From Microbulbifer donghaiensis (GTDB lineage Bacteria; Pseudomonadota; Gammaproteobacteria; Pseudomonadales; Cellvibrionaceae): DNA of 64,000 nucleotides. The notes beneath the pieces are model-generated. The model saw only the letters and a program-made list of their open reading frames with translations. It made no database searches and was not told the DNA's origin. The stretch spans positions 272,166 to 336,165 of the forward strand of contig NZ_FQVA01000003.1 in assembly GCF_900129095.1 (NCBI RefSeq), written 5' to 3'. Every line of letters begins with the position of its first letter. Position 1 is the stretch's first letter. Position numbers and translations under genes: made by a program. Positions 1 through 8,814 of the stretch are shown piece by piece.

Positions 1-3000
1 TTCGCCTTGATGCTGTCAGCCCCGGTAACCACAAAGCGATCACCGTTATTTGACGTCACCAAGTTACCGTTGGTCGCCTCCTCAATACCGGTGAAATCGA
101 TATTGCGGACTCTGGCTTCGCCATCCGCGCCGTTCAGCTGAATATCCGCACCACTGGCATCTACCGTATCGAGGCCGCCACTGTCGGCGCCGGCATTGAT
201 CGCGCTCAGCCCGGCAAACTGAATATCGTAGCTGGTGACATTGCCGCTGCCGTCCACGCTGAACTCGTCGGCATTGTCGGTGCCGTTCAAAGTGGCACTG
301 TTGGTGGTGACACTGTCGATACCGGAGAAAGTAACGGCACCCGCCGTTGCACTTCTATTTCCCTCAAGTGTCCAGGACGCGGCATTGCTGGTGACACTGT
401 CATCAGTCTCCGCACCGGCTTTGGCTTCGGAGGCCGCGGTAAAGTCGATGCCGAGTACATTCAGTATGCCGTCCGTAAGATCGAAGCTCTCGGCGATGTC
501 GTTATTGATGCCATCGACAATAGCGTTGGCGGTATCCACTTGCTCGATACCGGTAAAGTCGATCCCCGCGGCCGATGCACTGCCGTCCACAGTGCCCAGG
601 GTCCAGGTGAGTCCATCGGTGATGGTGTCCACCGTGTCTTTGCCGACGCCGTTGGCACCGGCGTTGACCACACTCAGTCCAGAAAACTGGATTTCGTAGC
701 TGGTGATATTGCCGCTGCCGTCCACACTGAACTCGTCAGCATTGGCAGTGCCGTTCAGGGTGGCACTGTTGGTGGTGACGCTGTCGATTCCGGAGAAAGT
801 GACGGCACCCGCCGTTACACTTTTATTTCCCACCAGTGTCCAGGACGTGGCATTGCTGGTGACACTGTCATCAGTCTCCGCGCCAGCTTTGGCTTCGGCG
901 GCCGCGGTAAAGTCGATGCCGAGCACATTCAGCGTACCGTCCGTCAGGTCGAAGGTCTCAGTGACGCCGTTGCTGCTGCCATCGACAATAGCGTTGGCGG
1001 TATCCACTTGCTCGATACCGGTAAAGTCGATCCCCGCGGCCGATGCACTGCCGTCCACAGTGCCCAGAATCCAGGTAAGTCCATCGGGGATGGTGTCCAC
1101 CGTGTCTTTACCGACGCCGTTAGCACCGGCGTTGACCACACTAAACCCAGAAAACTGAATATCGTAACTGGTGATAGTGCCGCTGCCGTCCACACTGAAC
1201 TCGTCAGCATTGGCAGTGCCGTTCAGGGTGGCACTGTTGGTGGTGACGCTGTCGATTCCGGAGAAAGTGACGGCACCCGCCGTTACACTTTTATTTCCGA
1301 CCAGTTTCCAGGACGTGGCATTGCTGGTGACACTGTCATCAGTCTCCGCGCCAGCTTTGGCTTCGGCGGCCGCGGTAAAGTCGATGCCGAGCACATTCAG
1401 CGTACCGTCCGTCAGGTCGAAGGCCTCAGTGACGCCGTTGCTGCTGCCATCGACAATAGCGTTGGCGGTATCCACTTGCTCGATATTGCTAAAGTCGATT
1501 CCCGCGGCCGATGCACTGCCATCCACAGTGCCCAGGGTCCAGGTGATTCCATCTACGGTGTCGACTGTATCCGTACCGCTTCCGCCGACTACCGTGCCGG
1601 AAGTGGAAACGGTGATGTCCCCCAACGTATTGAACGTATCGGCGCCGGTGTTGCCCACATTCAAGTTGAGATTTTCAACAGATACAATGCCGCTATTGAC
1701 GAAGGAACCACCCAGGTCCAGGGAGAAATCCGAGACGAGCACGCTGCCCAGATTGGTAAAGTCACCGTCCGCATTCACGGCCAGGTGACCCGCGTTGGCA
1801 CCACTTACCGCATCGATCGTGACATTCGCGGCAATTTGCACTTGATTGTGAGACGTCAGCGTCAAGGTGTTGCCAGAGTCCCAGGAAAGGTCGCTGGATA
1901 CGAGTATGCCGTTGGAGTAATCCGGATTGTTTTCATTAACGGCAGCGTTGCCGCTGGCATCGTCTACCGTGCTGGAATAATTGACAGGGTCTGTCTCGCT
2001 GGCAGATACCGTGATGGTTACATTGTTGTTGTTCAGCGCCGCGGCCAGAGCCACGACAGAAACACAGTTCTCTGTGCAGTCGGCATCAGCCATAATTTCC
2101 AACCAACCCGGATCCAGCAGCCAGGTACCAGTGTCACCACCGGCGAGACTCAGGGTAGACACAGACATAGTGGCCTCACCCAGGTGCAGATTGACCTTGC
2201 CGGAGGTCTCGACAAAGCCACCGTCACCGCCCAGTACACCAGACTCGGCGCGGATGCTGCCGGCAAAGTGCGTACTGTCATCGGCCCAGACGATCACCCT
2301 ACCACCGTTGCCGTCGCCAATACCGCTCGCGTCGATTTCCGCTTCCGCAGTCACCACTGTGGTTTCGGCGTTGCGAACCCGCTCATTCTTGCCCTGATAG
2401 TCGCCGCCGACCAGCACTTCGCCGCCAGCGGCGCGGCCGCGGGCGTCGATGTCGCCGCTGACAGTGACAGTATCGCCCAGCACCTTGACCTGACCACCCT
2501 GACCACTGCTGCCGCGCGCGACTATCTGGCCGCTGTGGGTGGCGCTGTCGCCGTCAAGCGTAACCTGACCGCCATTGCTGCCGGATGCATCCAGAGTGCC
2601 ACTGTTGACTACTGCACTGCCGGAGCCCGTCAGCCGGATGGTGCCGCCGCTGGTGTCAATTCCGCGGGCGAGCACCGTACCCTTGTTGTTCACTGCTGAC
2701 GTGAACAGACCGCCCGATACCTTGGCATCCATCAGGACCTGGGCGCCTTCGATAGCCCCCTCGTTCAACACGGCACTGTCGATACCCAGCTGGTTTTCCA
2801 TCACCTCTTTGGTGACCTTGACACCGATCATGCCGTCAGTATCGAAGGTCAATACCGCCTCGTCGGCGGCTGCGAGGCTGACCATATCGGCGCTGATCAG
2901 GCCGCTCGATGCATTGGTCACCTGCTTGCCAACCAGCACCGCACTGGCAGCATTGATCAGGCCCCGATTGACCACCACGCCGGTCGATCCGTCCTGGCCC

Positions 3001-3473
3001 CGAAAGGAAAAGTCTCCATTCATAAAGCCAGACGAATCCATGTCCAACCCCGCGGCAGTGATAGCGCCCACGTTGACCGTTGCGGTTTCGGTAAACAAGA
3101 CACCGCGCGGATTGGCGAGGATGACGTGACCGTTGGATTCGATGGCACCGCGAATGGTGCTCGGGTTCTGATCCAGAATCCGGTTCAGGACTATCGATGA
3201 GGAATTCGGCTGCAGGAACTTGACCAACTCCTCCTCGGTCAAGTTGAAGGAATCCCAGTCAATCGCCAGAAGATCCGTCTTCTGGTCGATAATCGTCGTC
3301 AGGTCCTGGGCCGTTATTGAGCCGTCACCACCGACAACGACACCACCTTCGGGAGCCGCCTGCGCGTTGTGACTGATAACCTGCCCCGCTATCAAACCGG
3401 CATAGGCGAGGTGGGAGAACTTGATGGCGGAAGTCAGTTTTTTCAGGCCGTGAGTCATTTTTTTTGCTTGCAT
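1..3473 (-). CDS. TpsA-type filamentous haemagglutinin-family exoprotein (3' end outside window)
   Basis: Large secreted exoprotein of a two-partner secretion system, probably an adhesin or contact-dependent factor. About 1157 codons are visible and the frame is still open at the left edge. The start ATG at 3473 has AAAGG seven bases upstream. Residues 1-40 are a signal peptide ending near NAQA. The TPS haemagglutination domain follows: a W-D-S-F-N stretch, F-L-Q-P, SIVLNRI near residues 86-92, and NPRGVLF where most homologues have NPNG. Beta-helix sequence rich in G, D, S, T and V follows, then 156-residue repeats. The cognate pore gene ends 57 bp upstream on the same strand. The C-terminus is missing, so any toxin (CdiA-like) or adhesin terminus cannot be judged. 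Confidence 0.93.
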   Translation of the reverse strand, partial: MQAKKMTHGLKKLTSAIKFSHLAYAGLIAGQVISHNAQAAPEGGVVVGGDGSITAQDLTTIIDQKTDLLAIDWDSFNLTEEELVKFLQPNSSSIVLNRILDQNPSTIRGAIESNGHVILANPRGVLFTETATVNVGAITAAGLDMDSSGFMNGDFSFRGQDGSTGVVVNRGLINAASAVLVGKQVTNASSGLISADMVSLAAADEAVLTFDTDGMIGVKVTKEVMENQLGIDSAVLNEGAIEGAQVLMDAKVSGGLFTSAVNNKGTVLARGIDTSGGTIRLTGSGSAVVNSGTLDASGSNGGQVTLDGDSATHSGQIVARGSSGQGGQVKVLGDTVTVSGDIDARGRAAGGEVLVGGDYQGKNERVRNAETTVVTAEAEIDASGIGDGNGGRVIVWADDSTHFAGSIRAESGVLGGDGGFVETSGKVNLHLGEATMSVSTLSLAGGDTGTWLLDPGWLEIMADADCTENCVSVVALAAALNNNNVTITVSASETDPVNYSSTVDDASGNAAVNENNPDYSNGILVSSDLSWDSGNTLTLTSHNQVQIAANVTIDAVSGANAGHLAVNADGDFTNLGSVLVSDFSLDLGGSFVNSGIVSVENLNLNVGNTGADTFNTLGDITVSTSGTVVGGSGTDTVDTVDGITWTLGTVDGSASAAGIDFSNIEQVDTANAIVDGSSNGVTEAFDLTDGTLNVLGIDFTAAAEAKAGAETDDSVTSNATSWKLVGNKSVTAGAVTFSGIDSVTTNSATLNGTANADEFSVDGSGTITSYDIQFSGFSVVNAGANGVGKDTVDTIPDGLTWILGTVDGSASAAGIDFTGIEQVDTANAIVDGSSNGVTETFDLTDGTLNVLGIDFTAAAEAKAGAETDDSVTSNATSWTLVGNKSVTAGAVTFSGIDSVTTNSATLNGTANADEFSVDGSGNITSYEIQFSGLSVVNAGANGVGKDTVDTITDGLTWTLGTVDGSASAAGIDFTGIEQVDTANAIVDGINNDIAESFDLTDGILNVLGIDFTAASEAKAGAETDDSVTSNAASWTLEGNRSATAGAVTFSGIDSVTTNSATLNGTDNADEFSVDGSGNVTSYDIQFAGLSAINAGADSGGLDTVDASGADIQLNGADGEARVRNIDFTGIEEATNGNLVTSNNGDRFVVTGADSIKA
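165..1555 (-). repeat. Three 468-bp in-frame tandem repeats within the tpsA gene
   Basis: About three consecutive copies with a period of exactly 468 bp (156 codons). Equivalent bases lie at 235, 703 and 1171. Copies at 703 and 1171 are nearly identical for hundreds of bases; the copy nearest the window edge is more diverged. Each unit encodes one beta-helix segment containing a 'GIDFTAAAEAKAG' block and an 'SVDGSGTITSYDIQFSG' block. Because the unit is a multiple of three, copy number can change without breaking the frame. Confidence 0.9.
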
Positions 3474-3530
3474 GCCGATACCTTTGGAGAGCGTCCTGCT
3501 CGATTTCAGCGGTCGATTATTGCGATTAGA

Positions 3531-5501
3531 TCAGTCAAAGAAGAAGGAGAAGTCCGCATAGATTGCGGGATCATCCGGGTCGTCGCCGGTGCCTTCGATA
3601 GAGGATTTGGACATGGTTGGCCAGGCTACGGAAACCTGGCTGGCAAAGGCTTCCTGCCAGCTGAACTTGAACAACATTCCCGCACCGGAAAATGCGCTCC
3701 AGTCGTTATCCAGGTCTTCTTCGTAATTGTTGACCACGCCGTAGCCTGCGTCGGCGATCAACGCTACCTGCAGTACGTCGTTCAAGCGATAACCAAAAAT
3801 ACTGGGATTGATAAACTCCGGGAAATCGACGTACCACTCAGCGGATAGCAGACCCGCCTGGTCGGCGGAGAAGTCCCGTACATCAAAAGCCCGCACGGCG
3901 CTGGCGCCACCGAGAGAAAACTGCTCAAAGGCAGGCAGGCTACTGTCACTATATTGCCAGCGGCTCTTCAGGATCAGGCGAGACTTCGCGTCAGTGAAGG
4001 GCATAGGCACAAAAATCAGTGAACTGCTATCTGCGGCGAACTTGGTGAAATCGTCACCGCGGAGCGGATCGACCAGGTTCTGGTGTTCTCCGTATTGAAC
4101 TTTTGTATTGAGGATATTGAGCATCGGCACTGCGCCGTTGGACAGGCTATCCATATACAGACCGACTTCACCGCCATATACGTGATCGCCAGAATCCGGC
4201 AGGACGATAATGGCATCCAGTTCAGATTCCTTATCTGTGATGCCGAACGATCCGGTCAGGTTGAAATCCCGCGAACGGCGGAACTTGTGATCGACAGTGA
4301 TAGCATAGCTCTCGTTTACTCCCTGGATATCCAGAAGATTAACTACGCTGTTCTCTTCATCGACATCACGCAGAGAAAATTCGTTGTAGTCAGCAGAAAA
4401 CTGCAGTCGGGTGCGGGGGCCAAAGAATGGCAGGCTATAGCGGAACTGCCCCAGATCGGAGCCAAAATCTGAGCTTAGGTTGTCTGCATCGGTAGATTTA
4501 AGGTAGCCGATTGTCAGCACGTCACCAATACCCAGTGGGTTCAGCCAGTCAACGGACGTGAAAGCGCGTTGATCGCCGGTAAACGTGGAGCCGTGGTTAT
4601 CGAGACGCGTCACGGCCTTCCAGGAACGCTCGTCGCGAACTTTCAGATTCAGCTTGGTTTCACCAGGATTATCACCGGCACTGAAATAGCCGGTGATATT
4701 CAGGCTCGGCAGATCGTTGAGCAGATACAGGCCTTCCTCGACATTTGCATGGCTGACAAGCTTGCCACGCTGATCTTCGAAGGGCGCTGCGAGCTGCTCA
4801 AGTGAGTACTTCAGGTTATTCTCCGCGGCGACTTGCCCCAGCAGACCTTCCTGCACTGTCAGGGTAACCACACCGTCCTCGACCTCTTGCGCGGGAATCT
4901 GAACCTGGGCAAGGAACAGCCCCTGTTGGCGATAAAAACTGGTCAGTTCTGCCGCTATCTCCTCCAGGTCGCCGTACGTGAGCCCCCGCTCCGAATTCTG
5001 CTTTTCTATAACATTTACGAGGCGCTGCAGTTCAGCTGGACCCAGGGCTTCCGGGTTAAAGCGGGCATTCATGTTGTCCAGCAGGCTGGCCAGCTCCACG
5101 AGGTTGGCCGTGGTATAACCATTAGCGAGGATCTTGTCCTCTTTCATAAATTTAACGCGGAGCTCCTCGGCTAACTGCTCGACCGTGTTTCGGTCGATAC
5201 CGTACTCCGGGTACTCTTCCAAGCGATGGAACTGAAACTTTTTGACCGTAATCCGCGGCCCATCATCGCGCCTGGCGATCTCTGGGATATCCGCATTGAG
5301 GTTCCGGTCCTGTGCTTCGTGCGTGCGCTGCAGAAATTCCCGAGTGACATCCGACTCCCTGATCGTCGGCACATCCTGGTCAAAAGCTGCACGCACGCGA
5401 CTGCGAAAGCTGGATTCATCATCCTGTGCGTAACCTGCCGTCGGCAGAAAGAGAAGACCAGCACCCAATACTGCCAGCTGACTTTTGTAGCGCGCGAGCA
5501 T
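3531..5501 (-). CDS. TpsB outer-membrane transporter (ShlB/FhaC/HecB family)
   Basis: Omp85-superfamily pore that exports the adjacent TpsA protein across the outer membrane. The product is 656 aa. Residues 1-25 are a signal peptide (hydrophobic core, cleavage after GYA). An N-terminal extension of about 85 residues precedes the POTRA region (about 90-310), and a 16-strand barrel fills the rest. The barrel carries the FSLGGASAVRAF signature (the VRGY/LRGF tetrad of the L6 loop appears as VRAF). The protein ends in Phe-Phe-Phe-Asp rather than the usual terminal Phe. The start ATG at 5501 has a strong AAGGGGGG ribosome site. It is longer than typical FhaC (about 560 aa) because of the extension and an insertion between the POTRA motifs. 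It is transcribed with tpsA. Confidence 0.95.
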   Translation of the reverse strand: MLARYKSQLAVLGAGLLFLPTAGYAQDDESSFRSRVRAAFDQDVPTIRESDVTREFLQRTHEAQDRNLNADIPEIARRDDGPRITVKKFQFHRLEEYPEYGIDRNTVEQLAEELRVKFMKEDKILANGYTTANLVELASLLDNMNARFNPEALGPAELQRLVNVIEKQNSERGLTYGDLEEIAAELTSFYRQQGLFLAQVQIPAQEVEDGVVTLTVQEGLLGQVAAENNLKYSLEQLAAPFEDQRGKLVSHANVEEGLYLLNDLPSLNITGYFSAGDNPGETKLNLKVRDERSWKAVTRLDNHGSTFTGDQRAFTSVDWLNPLGIGDVLTIGYLKSTDADNLSSDFGSDLGQFRYSLPFFGPRTRLQFSADYNEFSLRDVDEENSVVNLLDIQGVNESYAITVDHKFRRSRDFNLTGSFGITDKESELDAIIVLPDSGDHVYGGEVGLYMDSLSNGAVPMLNILNTKVQYGEHQNLVDPLRGDDFTKFAADSSSLIFVPMPFTDAKSRLILKSRWQYSDSSLPAFEQFSLGGASAVRAFDVRDFSADQAGLLSAEWYVDFPEFINPSIFGYRLNDVLQVALIADAGYGVVNNYEEDLDNDWSAFSGAGMLFKFSWQEAFASQVSVAWPTMSKSSIEGTGDDPDDPAIYADFSFFFD

Positions 5502-5512
5502 ATCTGCCCCCC

Positions 5513-5559
5513 TTACAAATCCTTGTAAAATGAACGCCTGTTATTCTTGTTAGAACAAG
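5513..5559. promoter_or_regulatory. Two inverted repeats upstream of tpsB
   Basis: TTACAA-atcc-TTGTAA (5513-5528) abuts the tpsB ribosome site, and CTTGTT-ag-AACAAG (5546-5559) lies just upstream. Both sit in the 104-bp gap between the kinase gene stop and tpsB. They could be operator dyads or weak hairpins that separate tpsB expression from the kinase transcript. Neither has the U-tract of a full terminator. Confidence 0.35.
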
Positions 5560-5605
5560 CGCGACAATCTGGCCGACCGTAGGCATGCCGGCATATTGTT
5601 GTCCG

Positions 5606-8191
5606 TTAGTTGAGATCTCGTGCGATGCGAAATCCAGTAACCGTGTCGGGCGCGCCATCGTGGAAGCGCTTGGTAGTGGCCAGGCAACGGCTCATTGGGT
5701 CTTCCCGGCTACCACCGGCAGCCATCAGCTGGCCGTCGGTCCCGCGCACCCATTCCTGGACGTTGCCGACGGGATTGACCAACCCGAAGCTGTTACCAGA
5801 GCCGGACGTCACTGCAACCAGCTCTGCACCCTTTTCGATACCGCCGTACTTAAGGTGACAATTGCGATCTGCGACCTCAGGCTCCCCACCGGCACTTGCC
5901 GCTGCGAACCATTCGCGCTCAGTAGGCAGCCGATATTTATAACCGGTTTGCCCACTAAGCCAGTTCAGATAGGCCTCTGCGTCTGATATTTTGATATCTC
6001 GCACCGGGAAATCATCGGCCCCCAGACTCAGCTCCGCGCAGGTTCCGCCATCGCGGCAGTAGCGTTTGAATTCACCGTTGCTGACTTCATATTTGCCGAC
6101 CACCAGGGACTTGCGCGAGCCGCCCTTTACCACCACCATCGTCGGCCCATCACCACCATCAGACAGGCGATCCGCACACGAATAGCGATCGCCCCTCCCG
6201 CCACTGCCGGGGCGAAGGTGCCCGCAGAAATCCAGTTTCAGCTCCTGCAACACCCCTTGGTTTGGCAGCACTGTTCGGGCGGCCGTAAGCAGCGGCTCCG
6301 TACGTAGTGGGTTTTCGTTCGCCAGCTTTTTCAGGCAACCGGTTAATTCGGCCGCCAGTACCGGACGGATTTTCTGCGCTTTGTCGGCATCCAGCGCCGC
6401 AAGTTGACTGAGTTGCCCGGTGAGACCGCCGCCGATATCCATGCCGAAGCCACAGCGTAACGATTGTTCCATCTTTCCCAGTACGGCATCGAGTTCACGC
6501 TGCTTCTGTGCTGCGGCGAGGCGTCTCTCTTGCCGTAATTCCTGCTGACGCAGGCGCTCGGCCTCGCGCTCTGCCGCCAACCGCTCTTGCTCTAGCCGGC
6601 TGCGCAACTCGGCACGCTCACTGGCCAGCTGCGACTTAATCTGCTCCGCCTGATTCGACTCACCGTACCAACTGGCCGCTCGCGCAAGCATAGTGTCGGC
6701 CTGGTCCAGATTGCCGAGGTTCAACTGGCCGGTGGCAGCAGCGACAAAGAGTTCGGATACGCGCTGTCGCGATGTATCGAGGTAGGCTTCGTCGGTCGGA
6801 TTGAGCTCCGCGTATTCCGCCAGCTCGATATCGAGATCCTCCTCCCAGGAGCTCGTCAGAATACTCAGGCCAATCAAGCGGTCTATGGCTTCACGTTTGT
6901 CTGTAATGCGTCGTTCTAACAGCTCTTGCTCCAGCTTTTGCTCGAGCTCCGCCTTAACACGTTGCTGTTCCGCCACATTCTCCTGTTCCAGGTGCGTATA
7001 GCCCCACACGGCTCCAGCCAGCAAAATGGCAAAGGCACTTCCCAGCACCCACTTCCAAGTATTGTTACCAAAGAACTGCAGAACGAACTTCTCAACCGTG
7101 GCAGTACGGTTTTCACGCTTGAGCGCGAGCGCCAGCTCCAGCGCGCGCCACTGCCGGCGGCTCAGGGTGCGGATTCGCCGGGGCCTGAGCTTTTGCTCGA
7201 ATGCTTTGTCTGCCGGCACTTTGCCGTAAGGGTGGCGACCGCAGAAGAGCTCATAGGCAACACAGCCCAGGGCATAGACGTCATCGCTGGGCGCAGGCTC
7301 CGCGCCCTGCAGCATCTCCAGGCTGGCGTACGCCGGGGTAAGCGCGCCGAGTGTGCTCGCATCGAAGATAGTCTTCTCGCCCGCGGTATTGGCCATACCG
7401 CCTTCAGACACCGCCCGCGCAATACCGAAGTCAAATACTTTTGCCCCTTTTCTGTTAGTGACAAAAATATTTCCAGGCTTAAAGTCTGAGTGCACTATGT
7501 GGTGAGAATGCGCGTAAATCAGCGCCTGCGATATGTCATGTAATACTGAGCAAGCTTTGTCAAAGCCCAGCCCTATTTCAGCGTGCTCGCGAAGTAGCTT
7601 GTCGAGCGGAGCCCCCTCGAGGTACTCCATCGTCATAAAAACGCGATCAGCATCCCGATCAAAATCGTATACGGTTACGATATTCGGGTGCGCCAGTGTT
7701 TGGGACTTCCTCGCTTCGCGCTGTAAAGAAATGAAAGCATCAGGATGTTGGCGGAAATCGTCATTCAGCAACTTGATGGCGACGTAGGGTTCACTATCGC
7801 TCGCCTCCAGCTTGCGGCGGTCGAGCGCCTTATACACGGCCCCCATTCCACCGACACCGAGAAGCTTATCGAGCTCGAAGCGGCCCTTGATAACCGTTTT
7901 AGCGATGGTACTGGATGCAGTCTTGGAACTCTGGAAATCTCCATGGCCGTGTTCCGAGAGAGGCAAACCGACTTCAGGGGAACGCTGCAGTCCACCTGCT
8001 TTCGGCCGGTAGACCGTAGTATCCGCAGTGAATTCTGAGGCGGCTGTAGGAATGAGACCGGGGTTCGAGCCAATCGGAGGGTGGTCATTCGCACCGGTTC
8101 TGTCGCGCGCGACGAAAACCGTCGTATCACCGTCTTCGCCCGGTTCCTGCTGCTCGTGAGTCGGCCTGACAATACGAGTCTTGTCGTTCAA
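5606..8191 (-). CDS. ppkA: T6SS Ser/Thr protein kinase with C-terminal FGE-sulfatase (SUMF1-like) domain
   Basis: Membrane-anchored Hanks-type kinase, likely the PpkA of the T6SS threonine phosphorylation pathway. The FHA protein encoded further along the cluster is the expected substrate or partner. The product is 861 aa from a TTG start at 8191, chosen because GGGAGG sits five bases upstream; an ATG at 8317 would add 42 residues but lacks a ribosome site. Kinase domain about 102-370: glycine loop GVGGMG, catalytic Lys near 140, HSDFKPGN (HRD replaced by HSD, Asp kept) and DFG near 254. One transmembrane helix lies near 380, followed by a long charged coiled coil (about 405-600). A formylglycine-generating-enzyme/PvdO-like domain follows (about 640-861), with LPTEREW and NPVGNVQEW motifs. 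It is divergent from hcp. The pppA phosphatase gene lies at the other end of the cluster. Confidence 0.9.
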   Translation of the reverse strand: MNDKTRIVRPTHEQQEPGEDGDTTVFVARDRTGANDHPPIGSNPGLIPTAASEFTADTTVYRPKAGGLQRSPEVGLPLSEHGHGDFQSSKTASSTIAKTVIKGRFELDKLLGVGGMGAVYKALDRRKLEASDSEPYVAIKLLNDDFRQHPDAFISLQREARKSQTLAHPNIVTVYDFDRDADRVFMTMEYLEGAPLDKLLREHAEIGLGFDKACSVLHDISQALIYAHSHHIVHSDFKPGNIFVTNRKGAKVFDFGIARAVSEGGMANTAGEKTIFDASTLGALTPAYASLEMLQGAEPAPSDDVYALGCVAYELFCGRHPYGKVPADKAFEQKLRPRRIRTLSRRQWRALELALALKRENRTATVEKFVLQFFGNNTWKWVLGSAFAILLAGAVWGYTHLEQENVAEQQRVKAELEQKLEQELLERRITDKREAIDRLIGLSILTSSWEEDLDIELAEYAELNPTDEAYLDTSRQRVSELFVAAATGQLNLGNLDQADTMLARAASWYGESNQAEQIKSQLASERAELRSRLEQERLAAEREAERLRQQELRQERRLAAAQKQRELDAVLGKMEQSLRCGFGMDIGGGLTGQLSQLAALDADKAQKIRPVLAAELTGCLKKLANENPLRTEPLLTAARTVLPNQGVLQELKLDFCGHLRPGSGGRGDRYSCADRLSDGGDGPTMVVVKGGSRKSLVVGKYEVSNGEFKRYCRDGGTCAELSLGADDFPVRDIKISDAEAYLNWLSGQTGYKYRLPTEREWFAAASAGGEPEVADRNCHLKYGGIEKGAELVAVTSGSGNSFGLVNPVGNVQEWVRGTDGQLMAAGGSREDPMSRCLATTKRFHDGAPDTVTGFRIARDLN

Positions 8192-8480
8192 ATCCACCTC
8201 CCTGGAAGATTTCCTCGGCAAATTCCTTTGCCTCGACCGCATTTTCTGAACACATTTTCCAAACCGCATCAATTCGACTGGAAAACGAAGGCGCGCAGTA
8301 TAACTGAGCCAAACCACCTCAACAATTAAACGGACCGCACAAACACCCGCAATTATATTTCAGGCGATTACAGCGACGAATAGTGCGCCTAAATCCGACC
8401 TCGCAGCTTTGTTACGATGGATAGAATTCGTTAATGCACGGCATTGTTAGCGTTAAACGGGCTTATTGAATTTTTTTCGA

Positions 8481-8667
8481 TAAAAAATTGGTTCCAGAGT
8501 CAGTTCTTTTTAATTCATCAAGATCACACTCTTTCTCTGCAATTAATCTCCTGACCTCACACAATGCATAGCTATAAAAAATAGTGTCAGAGTGGATGTT
8601 AATCCTGCCTAAAGAAAGCCCTAAAACACACACCATAGATTTTGTAAAAATCGTGCCAGAGTCAATT
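8481..8667 (+). repeat. Three direct repeats of an A-tract + yCAGAGT motif upstream of hcp
   Basis: TAAAAAATTGGTTCCAGAGT (8481-8500), TAAAAAATAGTGTCAGAGT (8575-8593) and TAAAAATCGTGCCAGAGT (8645-8662) share the pattern TAAAAA(A)-T-n1/2-GT-k-y-CAGAGT. The CAGAGT cores are 93 and 69 bp apart. Repetition in one orientation upstream of the payload operon suggests binding sites for a regulator. This is inference; no regulator is identified. Confidence 0.6.
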
Positions 8668-8722
8668 AAATTACTGTAATCAATGGTTTTTTTTCTAAAT
8701 CCTCTTTGCTTAAATGCTCACA

Positions 8723-8811
8723 ATTGCCACTGCGGCAATACCTGCGCTACTGCGAATCGCGGTGGTAAAGGATGAACCACCAACGCCAAAGTCCATAACA
8801 TATGAGGGATT
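8723..8811 (+). promoter_or_regulatory. hcp leader hairpins with GGA in a loop (possible CsrA/RsmA target)
   Basis: ATTGCC-actgc-GGCAAT (8723-8739) is one inverted repeat. GGTGGT-aaaggatga-ACCACC (8761-8781) is a second hairpin with AAGGAT in its loop, and a further GAGGGA sequence is the hcp ribosome site. A loop-presented GGA plus a GGA-containing ribosome site is the arrangement CsrA/RsmA proteins recognise. Gac/Rsm control of T6SS is known in Pseudomonas; its use here is inferred. Confidence 0.35.
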
Positions 8812-8814
8812 ACC

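Larger units (their letters stand above)
8192..8814. promoter_or_regulatory. AT-rich divergent control region between ppkA and hcp
   Basis: A 623-bp region without a supported gene, clearly richer in A and T than its surroundings. It must hold the promoters of hcp (rightward) and of the kinase gene (leftward). It contains three direct repeats (8481-8667) and two leader inverted repeats (8723-8781), listed separately. No convincing sigma54 (GG-N10-GC) element was seen. Confidence 0.6.

Noticed and set aside
165-1555. CRISPR array or satellite
   Set aside because: Repeats are 468 bp, contiguous, without spacers and inside a coding frame.
540-2699. 719-codon open frame on the plus strand
   Set aside because: It is antisense to the TpsA gene; the minus strand gives a signal peptide, TPS domain and repeats, and the plus frame only mirrors those repeats.
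8192-8317. ATG at 8317 as the kinase start
   Set aside because: No ribosome site, and the added 42 residues are basic and unlike kinase N-termini; TTG 8191 has GGGAGG at proper spacing.
8330-8814. Sigma54 promoter upstream of hcp
   Set aside because: Looked for GG-N10-GC with TGGC/TTGC context and found no convincing match.
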